Shown: positions 34,726 through 44,459 of the stretch, piece by piece
Layout of the letters: each line of letters starts with the position of its first letter
Numbering within the stretch: position 1 is the stretch's first letter
DNA from: CAYXAA01 sp964462985
Lineage (GTDB): Bacteria > Pseudomonadota > Alphaproteobacteria > Rhizobiales > Stappiaceae
Direction of reading: 5' to 3'
Length of the DNA stretch: 64,000 nt
Assembly: GCA_964462985.1 (NCBI GenBank)
Contig: CAYXAA010000013.1
Span: 1 to 64,000, forward strand
The notes under the pieces: generated by a model
What the model was told of the DNA's origin: nothing
Seen by the model: the letters and a program-made list of their open reading frames with translations, nothing else
Database searches by the model: none
Translations under genes and position numbers: made by a program

Positions 34726-35937
34726 TCAGGACACCAGTCGCAAGATGGCAACAGGCGCCCCCGCCTCGAGGGCCGGTGCGTGCGGCGGCCGCACGATCAG
34801 CGCATCGGACGACGCAAGCGTTGCCAGCATCGAGGAGTCCTGCGCGGAAAATGGAGTAACCGTCAGGGCGCCTGTCGCATCGCGGCCGAGCCTGGCCCGC
34901 AGATAGTCTTCGCGGACGTCGTTGGCGGCAACCGGAGCCGCCAGAATGGCGGTGTCGCGTGAGCCTGTACCAGGTTCGAGGCCTTGCAGGGCGCGTAGCA
35001 GCGGCCGAAGGAAAAGCAAGGCGCAGATCAGGCTGGACACGGGGTTGCCCGGAAGTCCGAGGACGCGCATCGGCCCGATGCGTCCGGCCATAAGGGGCTT
35101 TCCCGGCCGCATCGCAATGCGCCAGAAGGCAAGGTCCATCCCCTCGTCGCCAAGGACGTCCTGAACGAGGTCGTGGTCGCCGACCGAGGCGCCGCCAAGC
35201 GTCACCAAAACATCGGCGTCGGCGGCGCGAGCGGCGCGGATCCGCTCCGCGAGCGCGGCCTTGCTGTCGGCAGCGATGCCAAGGTCCAGTGCTTCGGCGC
35301 CGCAGTCGGACACAAGCGCGGCAAGGCCGAAGGAATTCGAGGCGATGATCTGGTCGGGGCCTGGCTCGGTACCGGGCAGCACCAGTTCGTCTCCGGTGGC
35401 AAGGATTGCGACCTTTGGCCGGCGCCGGACCGGCAGCACGGCATGGTTCATCGCTGCAGCGAGGGCGATTTCGCGATAGCCGAGCCGGCGCCCAGCTGTC
35501 AGCAGCACGGTGCCGGCGGCAAAGTCGAGTCCGGCCGGGCGGACGTAGCGCCCGCGCGCTGCGGATTCCAGCGCCGTCAGCGTGTCTCCTGACCGCTCGG
35601 CATTTTCCTGAATGAGGATCGTATCCGCGCCTTCGGGGACGGGGGCCCCGGTAAAAATTCTGACAGCCTCGCCGGGTCCGACGCAGCCAGCAAAACCATG
35701 GCCGGCCGGGGCCTCGCCAATGACCCTGAGAACCGCAGGCACCTGCGCGATATCCTCGGCGCGCACGGCATAGCCGTCCATCGCGGAGGCCGGAAACGGC
35801 GGTTGCGTTCTCCTCGCCGCAAGGTCTGCTGCGAGCGCCCGGCCGTTGGCCTGAGCCAGTGGCACCGTCTCGCTGCCGAGCGGCGTCACGCCGTCAAGCA
35901 GCCGTTCCAGCGCTTCCTCGACCGAAATCAGCGCCAT
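34726..35937 (-). CDS. moeA: Molybdopterin molybdenumtransferase MoeA
   Basis: Inserts molybdate into adenylylated molybdopterin to make the molybdenum cofactor. The 403-residue protein has the N-terminal PFPASAMDGYAVRAED motif, the MogA-like domain with ILATGDELVLPG and GGASVGDHDLV, and the C-terminal domain with LPGNPVSSLICALLFLRP. The ATG at 35937 sits one base after the moaC stop, with GAGGAGAGC in the end of moaC, so the two are coupled. Confidence 0.96.
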   Translation of the reverse strand: MALISVEEALERLLDGVTPLGSETVPLAQANGRALAADLAARRTQPPFPASAMDGYAVRAEDIAQVPAVLRVIGEAPAGHGFAGCVGPGEAVRIFTGAPVPEGADTILIQENAERSGDTLTALESAARGRYVRPAGLDFAAGTVLLTAGRRLGYREIALAAAMNHAVLPVRRRPKVAILATGDELVLPGTEPGPDQIIASNSFGLAALVSDCGAEALDLGIAADSKAALAERIRAARAADADVLVTLGGASVGDHDLVQDVLGDEGMDLAFWRIAMRPGKPLMAGRIGPMRVLGLPGNPVSSLICALLFLRPLLRALQGLEPGTGSRDTAILAAPVAANDVREDYLRARLGRDATGALTVTPFSAQDSSMLATLASSDALIVRPPHAPALEAGAPVAILRLVS

Positions 35938-35938
35938 C

Positions 35939-36433
35939 TCAGCTCTCCTCGGCCCGCCAGTGCCCGGACCGGCCGCCGGATTTTTCCAGCAGCCGGACCT
36001 CGCCGATGACCATGCCGCGGTCGATCGCCTTTGCCATGTCATAGACCGTGAGGCAGGCGACAGTACAAGCCGTCAGGGCCTCCATCTCTACTCCGGTCTG
36101 GCCCGAGACCATCGCGCTCGCGGTGACCACCAGGCCGGGTAGGGTCTCGTCCGGAGCGATATCGACGGTGACCTTGCTCAGCGCCAGCGGATGACACAGC
36201 GGGATGAGCTCATGCGTGCGCTTGGCCGCCATGATCCCGGCGATCCGTGCAGTGGCAATGACGTCGCCTTTCTTGGCGTTGCCAGTGAGGATGGTGGTGA
36301 GGGTGTCGCGCTGCATTTTGACATGGCCGCGTGCGACCGCCTCGCGGGCAGTGACGGGCTTGTCCGAGACGTCGACCATGTTGGCGGCGCCGCTTGCGTC
36401 GAGATGGGTGAGGGAAGGGGATTCGGTGGCCAT
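35939..36433 (-). CDS. moaC: Cyclic pyranopterin monophosphate synthase MoaC
   Basis: Converts the MoaA product to cyclic pyranopterin monophosphate, the first intermediate of molybdenum cofactor synthesis. At 164 residues it is full length and shows MVDVSDKPVTAREAVARG, KKGDVIATARIAGIMAAKRT and LIPLCHPLALS, with the catalytic Asp and Lys region in MEALTACTVACLTVYDMAK. The ATG at 36433 has an ideal AGGAGG 7 bases upstream. It lies between trpC and moeA, the usual rhizobial order. Confidence 0.97.
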   Translation of the reverse strand: MATESPSLTHLDASGAANMVDVSDKPVTAREAVARGHVKMQRDTLTTILTGNAKKGDVIATARIAGIMAAKRTHELIPLCHPLALSKVTVDIAPDETLPGLVVTASAMVSGQTGVEMEALTACTVACLTVYDMAKAIDRGMVIGEVRLLEKSGGRSGHWRAEES

Positions 36434-36443
36434 GATCGGCCTC

Positions 36444-37250
36444 CTAGGCTTCCGTTGCAGATCTTGCGAGCAGCGTCCGGGTCGCTGCCGCGACATCGTC
36501 CTGGCGCATCAGGCTCTCACCGATCAGGAACGTTGTGATGCCCACGGCAGACATGCGCTCCAGGTCCGCGGGCGTAAACAGCCCGGATTCGCCGACGATG
36601 ATGCGATCGTCAGGAACCAAGGGCGCCAGCCGCTCGCTGGTCTCGAGGCGTGTCTCGAATGTCTTGAGGTTGCGGTTATTGATGCCGATCAGGCGGGACT
36701 TGAGCTTCAGAGCCCGCTGAAGCTCGACCTCGTCATGAACTTCGAGGAGCACGTCCATCCCGAGGCCGAGCGCCACCTCTTCCAGAAGCGCGGCGGTGGC
36801 ATCGTCCACGGCGGCGAGAATGACAAGAATGCAGTCCGCCCCCCAGGCCCGGGCCTCGAACACCTGATAGGGCTCGTAGAGGAAATCCTTGCGCAGCGCG
36901 GGCAGGGTTACCGCTTCGCGCGCCGCGGTTAGGAACTCCGGCTTGCCCTGGAAGGACGGTTCGTCGGTCAGGACCGACAGGCAGGTCGCCCCGCCAGCCT
37001 CATAGGCTGTGGCAAGCGCAGGAGGGTCGAAATCGCCGCGGATTAGACCCTTCGACGGGCTCGCCTTCTTGATCTCGGCGATGAGCGCATAATCTCCGGC
37101 GTCGCGACGCGCCTCGATGGCAGCGAGGAAGCCGCGCGTCGGCGGATTTTCCTCTGCGATCACCCGCAGCCGATCTTCCGACATGGTCGCCTTGGCGGCA
37201 GCGATTTCCTCGCGCTTGTAAGCTTCGATCCGCCTGAGGATGTCGGTCAC
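36444..37250 (-). CDS. trpC: Indole-3-glycerol phosphate synthase
   Basis: TIM-barrel enzyme that decarboxylates and closes CdRP to indole-3-glycerol phosphate in tryptophan synthesis. The signature YALIAEIKKASPSKGLIR holds the catalytic Lys; LRKDFLYEPYQV, IGINNRNLKTFE and VGESGLFTPADL are further barrel motifs. It is a single-function enzyme of 268 residues, not fused to TrpF. Its start overlaps the trpD stop by four bases. Confidence 0.97.
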   Translation of the reverse strand: MTDILRRIEAYKREEIAAAKATMSEDRLRVIAEENPPTRGFLAAIEARRDAGDYALIAEIKKASPSKGLIRGDFDPPALATAYEAGGATCLSVLTDEPSFQGKPEFLTAAREAVTLPALRKDFLYEPYQVFEARAWGADCILVILAAVDDATAALLEEVALGLGMDVLLEVHDEVELQRALKLKSRLIGINNRNLKTFETRLETSERLAPLVPDDRIIVGESGLFTPADLERMSAVGITTFLIGESLMRQDDVAAATRTLLARSATEA

Positions 37251-38269
37251 TGAGCCCTCCCGTTCGAGATTGCGACAAGGCGCTCCATCCGATCGAGTGC
37301 CGCGCCGTTGTCGATCGAGCGGGCCGCCATCTCGACCCCCTGGGCAAGCGAGCCGGCGCGGCCGGCGACGATCAGGGTTGCGGCCGCATTCATCAGCACC
37401 ACATCCCGGTAGGGTCCGCGGCCACCCTCAAGCACGGCGCGCAGCGCCGCCGCGTTCTCGGCAGCCTCGCCGCCCCTCAGATCCTCCGGGCGGGCCAGGG
37501 GCAATCCGACGTCGCCCGGGGCGATCGTCGACACGGTGACCTCACCATCGTCGAGGGATGCCACTCTGGTCGGACCGGTGGTGGTGATCTCGTCGAGACC
37601 GTCGGAGCCATGGACCACCCAGGCCCTGGTGCTGCCGAGTGCGCGCAGCACCAGCGCGATCGGCTCGACCCACTGCTCGGCGAAGACGCCGACCATCTGG
37701 CGTCTTACGCCGGCCGGATTCGACAGCGGTCCAAGCAGGTTGAAGATCGTGCGGGTGCCGAGCTCGGTCCGTGCCGGGCCGACATGCTTCATCGCCGAGT
37801 GGTGGTTCGGGGCAAACATGAAGCCAATACCGGCCTCGCGGATGCAGAGCGCGATCTGCTGAGGTGTGATGTCGATGTCGACACCGAGATGGGTCAACAC
37901 GTCCGCGGCACCCGATTTCGATGACAGCGATCGGTTGCCGTGCTTGGCCACGGGCACGCCGCAGCCTGCAACGACGAATGCGGAACAGGTCGAGATGTTG
38001 TAGCTGCCGGATGCGTCGCCGCCCGTGCCGACCACATCGACGGCATCCTCGGGCGCTTCGACCGGCAACATTTTCGCCCGCATCGTCCGTACTGCGCCGG
38101 CAATCTCGTCGACCGTCTCGCCGCGCACCCTGAGCGCCATCAGGAAGCCGCCGATCTGTGCCGGCGTCGCCTTGCCCGACATGATGATGTCGAACGCGCG
38201 TTCCGCTTCGGTGTCCGTCAGGGGCGTCCCGGCCGCGACCTTGCCGATCAGCGCCTTGAGATTGCTCAT
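37247..38269 (-). CDS. trpD: Anthranilate phosphoribosyltransferase
   Basis: Transfers the phosphoribosyl group of PRPP to anthranilate in tryptophan synthesis. The PRPP-binding loop is VGTGGDASGSYNISTCSAFV, followed by KHGNRSLSSKSGAADVLTHL and the GIGFMFAPNHHSAMKHVGP segment. The protein has 340 residues and no glutamine amidotransferase fusion; a trpG is not present here. It overlaps trpC (ATGA) and follows ppiD after 91 bases. Confidence 0.97.
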   Translation of the reverse strand: MSNLKALIGKVAAGTPLTDTEAERAFDIIMSGKATPAQIGGFLMALRVRGETVDEIAGAVRTMRAKMLPVEAPEDAVDVVGTGGDASGSYNISTCSAFVVAGCGVPVAKHGNRSLSSKSGAADVLTHLGVDIDITPQQIALCIREAGIGFMFAPNHHSAMKHVGPARTELGTRTIFNLLGPLSNPAGVRRQMVGVFAEQWVEPIALVLRALGSTRAWVVHGSDGLDEITTTGPTRVASLDDGEVTVSTIAPGDVGLPLARPEDLRGGEAAENAAALRAVLEGGRGPYRDVVLMNAAATLIVAGRAGSLAQGVEMAARSIDNGAALDRMERLVAISNGRAQ

Positions 38270-38360
38270 GACCGCGTTCCTCTTTCGCTGTGGCGGCTCT
38301 GGATCACAGAAGCTTTGACCGACCCGGTCTGAAGCTTCGATACCGATCGTATGCCGGGCT

Positions 38361-40250
38361 TCAGGACTCTCCGAAACCGATCACGCGGGCGACCGCAGCC
38401 TGATTGATATCGACACCGACTTGCTGTTCCATTTCGCCGACGAACTGCGCAATGATGGAGTTCTGGAGCAGTTCCGACAGGTTGCCGCCGAGGACCACGG
38501 CGTCCTCGGCCTCGGCAAAGAATGCGGCATCGGACACGCTGTCGACGACAAGAACCAGACGTCGACCGTCCTTGCCGGCCACATCGGCCACCGTTCCGGT
38601 CGGTCCGGAGAAGGCGGCTTGGACGGCTTCGGGCGTCAGCGCACCCGTCGGCGCGCCGCGACGGATCGGATCGGACGTCTGCACCGGGACACCCAAGGCC
38701 TCGGCGACCTCGTCGATCGACTTGCCGGATGAGATCTGGGCGTTGGCATCAGAGGCCATCTGCTCCAGCCTTTCTTTGCGCTGGTCCGCCTGCCACTGCT
38801 CCACGACTCTGTCACGGACCTCGTCGAGCGTGCGGTCGCGCTCCGGCGTCACTTCGGCGACCTCGAACCAGACGAAGCCACGCGCCCCGAGCTGTAGCGG
38901 ATCATTCTCGACGCCCACGTCGCTCTCGAACACCTCCGAGATCAGGTCGCGTGCGTCGGGCAGGTCCACCTTGCTGCCCTCGGCATCGGCGCCGCTGCTG
39001 TCGAAGGCAGCGGGTGAAGAGATGGTCAAGTTGAAGCGATCGGCCACCTCCTGGAGGGTTGCCCCTCCGGCGCGGGCATCCTCGATCTCGTCGTGAAGGT
39101 CAAGCACCTCGGCTTCCGCTTCCCGCGTGGCGATTTCCTGCTTCAGCTCCGCCTTCACCTCCTCGAACGGAGTGGTATGTGCCGGCGTCACTTCGGCGAC
39201 CTTCAAGATAACGGGGGCGAAGCGACCTTCGACGACACCGGAGATCGCTCCTTCCTCCAGGCTGTAAGCGGCCTCGGCGATTGCGGTATCAAGCAACTCG
39301 GCCTTCGCCTTGGCGCCAAGGTCGACATCCTCGATCTTGAGCGATCGCTCCGCGAGCAGATCTTCGAAGCTCTTGCCGGCCGCAAGCTCGGCAGCGGCTG
39401 CCTCGGCCTCCTCCTTGTTCGGAAAGGTGATCTGCAGAATGCGCCGCCGCTCCGGTTCGCCGAAGCGGTCGCCCGATGTGTCATAGGCCTGGCGCGCGGC
39501 TTCGTCGCTCACCGCATCCGGCTGGGCAATTGCCGCCGGTGTCAGGGTCAGGAGATTGACCTTGCGATACTCCGGTGCCCGAAAATCTGCCTGCTTCTCC
39601 TCGAAATACGCCGTCAGTACCTCCTCGGACGGTGTTCCGACGTCACCGACCAGCTCCGGCGAAAGCTCGATAAAGCGAACGGTGCGCTGCTGGTTGGCGT
39701 GCTGGTAAAGCGCCTCGACGTAAGGCGCGGGTGCCGTCAGGCTTCCCGCCAGCGCCTCGGCGATTTGTTGCCGCTGCGCCAGGCGGCGGCGCTGTTCGAC
39801 ATAGTCGTCCTCGCTGATGTTGTTTGCCGCCAGCAGCTGCGCCAGGCGGTTCCGGTCGTAGCGGCCGCCCGGTCCGTGGAACATCGGATCAGCCTGGATG
39901 AGCCGCACCAGCTCCGCATCGGAGAGGCCAACGTTGAGGCGATTGGCAACCTCGTTGAGGGCCGCTTCGGCGATCAATTGACCGAGAACCTGGCCGGGAA
40001 CGCCGAACGCCGCTCCTTCGGTCGTCGACAGCGGCCTGCCGATGCGCCGCCCGAGCGCGTCCAGCTCGCGGCGGTAGGCGGCATCGAATTCAAGAACGGA
40101 GATTTCGCTGTCGCCAACGGTGGCGACGACGTTCTGGCCGTAGCCGGTCAGCGTGCCGGAGACACCCCAAACCGCAAAGCTCAGCACCAGCACTGCGATC
40201 AGCAACTTGGCGGGCCATGATTTCGAAGCATTGCGCAGGGTGTCGAGCAT
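38361..40250 (-). CDS. ppiD: Periplasmic chaperone / peptidyl-prolyl isomerase PpiD
   Basis: An inner-membrane-anchored SurA-type chaperone at the Sec translocon exit. One N-terminal transmembrane helix (about 15-35, LLIAVLVLSFAVWGVSG) is followed by a SurA_N-like helical domain (to about 210), a parvulin-type rotamase region (about 245-355) and a long helical C-terminal domain. The family parvulin motifs are weak, as in E. coli PpiD, where isomerase activity is lost. At 629 residues it matches rhizobial homologues. It is divergent from tpiA, with 228 bases between. Confidence 0.9.
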   Translation of the reverse strand: MLDTLRNASKSWPAKLLIAVLVLSFAVWGVSGTLTGYGQNVVATVGDSEISVLEFDAAYRRELDALGRRIGRPLSTTEGAAFGVPGQVLGQLIAEAALNEVANRLNVGLSDAELVRLIQADPMFHGPGGRYDRNRLAQLLAANNISEDDYVEQRRRLAQRQQIAEALAGSLTAPAPYVEALYQHANQQRTVRFIELSPELVGDVGTPSEEVLTAYFEEKQADFRAPEYRKVNLLTLTPAAIAQPDAVSDEAARQAYDTSGDRFGEPERRRILQITFPNKEEAEAAAAELAAGKSFEDLLAERSLKIEDVDLGAKAKAELLDTAIAEAAYSLEEGAISGVVEGRFAPVILKVAEVTPAHTTPFEEVKAELKQEIATREAEAEVLDLHDEIEDARAGGATLQEVADRFNLTISSPAAFDSSGADAEGSKVDLPDARDLISEVFESDVGVENDPLQLGARGFVWFEVAEVTPERDRTLDEVRDRVVEQWQADQRKERLEQMASDANAQISSGKSIDEVAEALGVPVQTSDPIRRGAPTGALTPEAVQAAFSGPTGTVADVAGKDGRRLVLVVDSVSDAAFFAEAEDAVVLGGNLSELLQNSIIAQFVGEMEQQVGVDINQAAVARVIGFGES

Positions 40251-40478
40251 AACGGTTCCGTTTTTATCCTATAGCTTTCCCAAGCCGGCTCGCGACGACC
40301 GCCCTTGAGGCGCGCGGATAATAGAGAGCGCGATGTAACGGGGCAAGGCAGCCATCGAGTCGGCGAAACAGGATGTTTACGGCAGGTCGGGCGCGTGATT
40401 TACCCACGGTCGCCGGTCTTTTCGTGGCGCCCCCACGAGAAATCCGTTCCATGGTGTGACGATTGGCAGGAGAACGCG

Positions 40479-41234
40479 ATGTCGACTCGGATGATGCCGC
40501 TGGTGGCGGGGAACTGGAAAATGAATGGCCTGCGTGCAGGATTACGCGAGCTCGACCTGCTGGTGGAGGGCCTGGCACAGGATCCGGCAGACGCGGAGGT
40601 CATGATCTGCCCTCCGGCCACACTTGTCGCCGAGGCCGCGGCGCGCGTGGCAAGGACGGGGATTGCGATTGGCGGCCAGGATTGTCATCCGTTGCCCGGC
40701 GGTGCCCACACCGGCGATATTTCGGCGGAGATGCTGGCGGATGCCGGTGCGACGGCGGTCATCGTCGGCCATTCCGAGCGCCGCACGGACCATGGCGAGA
40801 CCGATGCTCTGGTCCGTGCCAAGGCGGAGGCGGCCTGGCGGGCCGGTCTGACGGCCATCATTTGCATCGGCGAGACGGAGGCGGAACGGACCAGCGGGCT
40901 GACGCTCGACGTGGTTGGTCGCCAGATCGCCGGCTCCGTGCCGGATGCCGCAGACGGCAGCACCACGGTGATCGCCTACGAGCCGGTCTGGGCGATCGGC
41001 ACTGGACTGACGCCGACACTGGAGGACGTTGCCGAAGTTCATCGATTCCTGCGCTCGCAGCTGAAGAAGCGGTTCGGCTCCACCGGCGCGGCGATCCGGC
41101 TGCTTTACGGCGGCTCGGTCAAGCCGGCGAACGCGGCAGAGCTGCTTGCGGTTGAGGATGTCAACGGCGCGCTGGTCGGCGGCGCCAGTCTTGCGGCGAA
41201 GGAATTCCTTGGCGTTCTTGCCGCCTGTCGTTGA
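40479..41234 (+). CDS. tpiA: Triose-phosphate isomerase
   Basis: Interconverts dihydroxyacetone phosphate and glyceraldehyde 3-phosphate. The 251-residue TIM barrel has the N-terminal LVAGNWKMNG with the active-site Asn and Lys, catalytic His in VIVGHSERR, catalytic Glu in AYEPVWAIGTG and phosphate-binding YGGSVKPANA. The ATG at 40479 has GGCAGGAGA upstream; the open frame from 40305 is a non-conserved extension. Its neighbours ppiD and secG are the usual alphaproteobacterial ones. Confidence 0.98.
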   Translation: MSTRMMPLVAGNWKMNGLRAGLRELDLLVEGLAQDPADAEVMICPPATLVAEAAARVARTGIAIGGQDCHPLPGGAHTGDISAEMLADAGATAVIVGHSERRTDHGETDALVRAKAEAAWRAGLTAIICIGETEAERTSGLTLDVVGRQIAGSVPDAADGSTTVIAYEPVWAIGTGLTPTLEDVAEVHRFLRSQLKKRFGSTGAAIRLLYGGSVKPANAAELLAVEDVNGALVGGASLAAKEFLGVLAACR

Positions 41235-41435
41235 TCTGACGTCGATCGCGCATCATTTAACAGGGCAAAGGGTGGAAAGGCCTGGCGCATTCGTGTAGAA
41301 CGCGCCGCAATTCCCCGTTAGGGCGGTGCGGACCGATGCCGGACAGTTTCGGGCGCGCTGCATTCCACGATCGGAATCGAGCCCGGCTGCGAGTCGGAGT
41401 CGACTTTCCGTTCCAGACATAAAGACTGGCTAGCG

Positions 41436-41819
41436 ATGCAAACCGTCATCATCGTCGTACACCTGATGGTCGTGCTGGCGCTCGTGCTCGTCGTCCTCCT
41501 TCAGCGTTCCGAGGGCGGTGCGCTGGGGATCGGCGGCGGCGGCGGCTTCATGTCGAGCCGCGGCAGCGCCAACGTTCTCACGCGCGCGACATCGATCCTG
41601 GCGATCGCCTTCTTCGCAACCTCGCTCGGCCTTGCGCTTCTTGCCAGGCAGGATGACCGGCCAGGCTCGCTTCTTGATGCCCCCCCCGGCGGCCAGACGG
41701 CGCCCGTGGACGGCGCGCCGGCGACGGGCCAGAACCTGCTAGACCAGCTCAAGGGCGCCGGCGAACCGCAGGCGCCGGCTCCTGCGCCGAGCGGACCGCA
41801 GGTGCCGCCGGCTCAGTAG
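41436..41819 (+). CDS. secG: Preprotein translocase subunit SecG
   Basis: Accessory subunit of the SecYEG channel. Two transmembrane helices (QTVIIVVHLMVVLALVLVVL; ILAIAFFATSLGLALLA) flank the conserved cytoplasmic loop LLQRSEGGALGIGGGGGFMS. A Pro/Ala-rich C-terminal tail of about 55 residues (to APSGPQVPPAQ) gives 127 residues, longer than E. coli SecG but normal for rhizobia. Confidence 0.96.
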   Translation: MQTVIIVVHLMVVLALVLVVLLQRSEGGALGIGGGGGFMSSRGSANVLTRATSILAIAFFATSLGLALLARQDDRPGSLLDAPPGGQTAPVDGAPATGQNLLDQLKGAGEPQAPAPAPSGPQVPPAQ

Positions 41820-41852
41820 CCGGCACGGGTTGAAGCCCGAAGCGGCCCTCAG

Positions 41853-41884
41853 GCCCCGCGATCGGCATCGCGGGGCTGTTTTCT
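41853..41884 (+). terminator. Terminator after secG
   Basis: GCCCCGCGAT (41853-41862), loop CGGC, ATCGCGGGGC (41867-41876), then TGTTTTCTT. It separates secG from pyrG. Confidence 0.85.
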
Positions 41885-41944
41885 TGTGTGTTTCAGCAAG
41901 TTCGGGCGCCCGAATCGAGGCCCGAGACGGTATGGTGTTGGTCC

Positions 41945-43573
41945 ATGGCGCGATACATCTTCATCACAGGCGGCGTCGTGTCTTCGCTCGGCAAGGGGCT
42001 CGCCTCCGCCGCCCTGGGTGCGCTGCTCCAGGCGCGCGGATACAGGGTTCGCCTTCGCAAGCTCGATCCCTATCTCAACGTCGATCCCGGCACGATGAGC
42101 CCCTATCAGCACGGCGAGTGCTTCGTGACCGATGACGGCGCCGAAACCGATCTCGATCTCGGCCACTACGAACGCTTTACCGGTCGCCCCGCCAACCGGC
42201 GCGACAACATAACCACCGGCCGGATCTACCAGGACATCATCGCCAAGGAACGGCGCGGCGATTATCTCGGCGGCACGGTCCAGGTCATTCCCCACGTCAC
42301 CGACGAGATCAAGGCCTTCATCCGTGAGGGCAACGAGGATTACGATTTCGTGCTGTGCGAAATCGGCGGAACGGTCGGCGACATCGAAGGCCTGCCGTTC
42401 TTCGAGGCCATCCGTCAATTCGGTAACGAACTCGAGCGGGGGCAGGCGGTCTACATCCACCTGACGCTGATGCCCTTTATCGCCAGCGCCGGTGAGATGA
42501 AGACCAAGCCGACGCAGCATTCGGTCAAGGAACTGCGCTCGATCGGCATTCAGCCGGACATCCTGATGGTGCGCTGCGACCGGCACATCCCCGAAAACGA
42601 GCGCCGCAAGCTCTCACTGTTCTGCAACGTGCGGGAATCGGCAGTCATCCCGGCCTATGACGTGGCATCGATCTATGACGTTCCGATCGCCTATCACGAG
42701 GAGGGACTCGACGACGAGGTCCTTGCCGCCTTCGGCATCGTCGGCGCGCCGGAGCCCAATCTGGAGCGTTGGCACGAGATTTCGCGCAAGATCAAGAATC
42801 CGGAAGGCGAGGTTTCGATCGCCGTCGTCGGCAAGTACACCGTGCTCAAGGATGCCTACAAGTCGCTGATAGAGGCGCTGGTGCACGGCGGCATCGCCAA
42901 CAATGTCCGCGTTAAGATCGAATGGATCGATTCGGAGGTGTTCGAGCGTGAGGATCCGTCGCCGTGGCTGGAAAATGTCCATGGCATCCTCGTTCCCGGC
43001 GGCTTCGGCGAACGGGGCGCCGAGGGCAAGATCGCCGCGGCCGGCTTCGCCCGTACCCACAAGATTCCCTATTTCGGCATCTGCTTCGGCATGCAGATGG
43101 CCGTCATCGAGGCGGCTCGGTCCTTGGCCGGGATCAAGGATGCCAACTCGACGGAATTCGGGCCGACGCCAAATCCCGTGGTCGGACTGATGACGGAATG
43201 GACCCGCGGCAATGAGCTTGAGCTGCGCAAGGCCGACGGCGATCTCGGCGGCACGATGCGGCTCGGCGCCTATCCGGCGCGGCTTGCCGCGGGATCGCGC
43301 ATTGCCCAGATCTACGGCACCACGGAAATCTCCGAACGCCATCGGCATCGCTACGAGGTCAACATCGGTTACCGCGAGGCGCTGGAGAAGACCGGCCTGT
43401 GCTTTGCCGGAACCTCGCCGGACGGTCAGCTGCCGGAGACGGTGGAGATTGCGGACCATCCCTGGTTCGTCGGCGTACAGTATCATCCGGAGCTGAAATC
43501 GCGGCCGTTCGAGCCGCATCCGCTGTTCGCATCCTTCATTGCGGCGGCGGTCGATCAGAGCCGTCTGGTCTGA
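41945..43573 (+). CDS. pyrG: CTP synthase
   Basis: Aminates UTP to CTP using glutamine. The N-terminal synthase domain (1 to about 270) begins ARYIFITGGVVSSLGKGLAS with the ATP P-loop and continues with KLDPYLNVDPGTMSPYQHGE. The C-terminal class I amidotransferase domain has nucleophile Cys in YFGICFGMQMAVIE and the His/Glu pair near QYHPELKSRPFEPHP. The ATG at 41945 gives the normal 542 residues. The usual rhizobial neighbours kdsA and eno are absent downstream, where a VOC gene follows. Confidence 0.98.
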   Translation: MARYIFITGGVVSSLGKGLASAALGALLQARGYRVRLRKLDPYLNVDPGTMSPYQHGECFVTDDGAETDLDLGHYERFTGRPANRRDNITTGRIYQDIIAKERRGDYLGGTVQVIPHVTDEIKAFIREGNEDYDFVLCEIGGTVGDIEGLPFFEAIRQFGNELERGQAVYIHLTLMPFIASAGEMKTKPTQHSVKELRSIGIQPDILMVRCDRHIPENERRKLSLFCNVRESAVIPAYDVASIYDVPIAYHEEGLDDEVLAAFGIVGAPEPNLERWHEISRKIKNPEGEVSIAVVGKYTVLKDAYKSLIEALVHGGIANNVRVKIEWIDSEVFEREDPSPWLENVHGILVPGGFGERGAEGKIAAAGFARTHKIPYFGICFGMQMAVIEAARSLAGIKDANSTEFGPTPNPVVGLMTEWTRGNELELRKADGDLGGTMRLGAYPARLAAGSRIAQIYGTTEISERHRHRYEVNIGYREALEKTGLCFAGTSPDGQLPETVEIADHPWFVGVQYHPELKSRPFEPHPLFASFIAAAVDQSRLV

Positions 43574-43592
43574 CGGACATCGAGGAGTTCCC

Positions 43593-44459
43593 ATGGCAGC
43601 GCGCGGTATCGATCATGTCGTATGGGCCGTGCGCGATCTCGACCGTGCGGCGGCGCATGTCGAGCGGCTCGGCTTCACCCTCACGCCGCGCGCGCGGCAC
43701 CCCTGGGGAACGGTCAACCGGCTCATTCAGCTCGATGGAGCGTTTCTCGAGCTGCTGTCGATCGGAGAAGGGGTTGAGGTCATTGAGCCAGAGCCCGGCG
43801 TCTTCTCCTTTGGCGCCTTCAACCGGGACTACCTTGCACGCGGCGAGGGCGGGTCCATGCTGGTGCTCGAAAGCAACGACCCGGGGGCCGACCGTGCGGC
43901 CTTCGCCGCAGCCGGCCTGCCGACTTATGCACCGTTCGCGTTCGAGCGAGCGGCCCGGGGCGCCGACGGGACCGAGCGCAAGGTTGCCTTCGACCTGACC
44001 TTCACGACGGATGTCGCCGCTCCCCATCTTGGTTTCTTCACCTGCCGCAACCGCTATCCCGAGAACTTCTGGTCCCGGGCTTACCAGACGCACGCCAACA
44101 CCGCTCAGACCATTGCCGCTGTCGTATTCGTTATGGCCGATCCGGCCGACCATCACGTCTTCTTTTCGGCATTCACCGGCCGCCGCGAGATGCGGGCGTC
44201 GAGTCTCGGGATCGAGCTCGCAACGCCCCGCGGACAGGTTCAGCTTCTGACCCCGGTAGCCTACCGCTCGCTCTACGGCGACCGTGCGGCGGACTCGCTC
44301 GGTGCACTTCCCTGCATGGCCGGCGTCCGCATCGCTGTCACCGATCGTGCCGACGTACAGCGATTGCTCGAATCCGGGAAGATTCCCGTTGACGAGGCTC
44401 CAGCGGGGATGATTGTGCCCGCGAATGCGAATTTCGGGCTCACCATTGCCTTCCAGTGA
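43593..44459 (+). CDS. VOC family protein (glyoxalase-like)
   Basis: A 288-residue protein with vicinal-oxygen-chelate repeats: the N-terminal half begins GIDHVVWAVRDLDRAAAHVE, with the LIQLDGAFLELLSIGEG strand, and the second repeat begins near residue 160 (HVFFSAFTGRREM). It resembles the glyoxalase-like domain group annotated as uncharacterised hydrolases or dioxygenases; the substrate is unknown. GAGGAG sits 5 bases before ATG 43593. It starts 20 bases after pyrG and may be cotranscribed. Confidence 0.85.
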   Translation: MAARGIDHVVWAVRDLDRAAAHVERLGFTLTPRARHPWGTVNRLIQLDGAFLELLSIGEGVEVIEPEPGVFSFGAFNRDYLARGEGGSMLVLESNDPGADRAAFAAAGLPTYAPFAFERAARGADGTERKVAFDLTFTTDVAAPHLGFFTCRNRYPENFWSRAYQTHANTAQTIAAVVFVMADPADHHVFFSAFTGRREMRASSLGIELATPRGQVQLLTPVAYRSLYGDRAADSLGALPCMAGVRIAVTDRADVQRLLESGKIPVDEAPAGMIVPANANFGLTIAFQ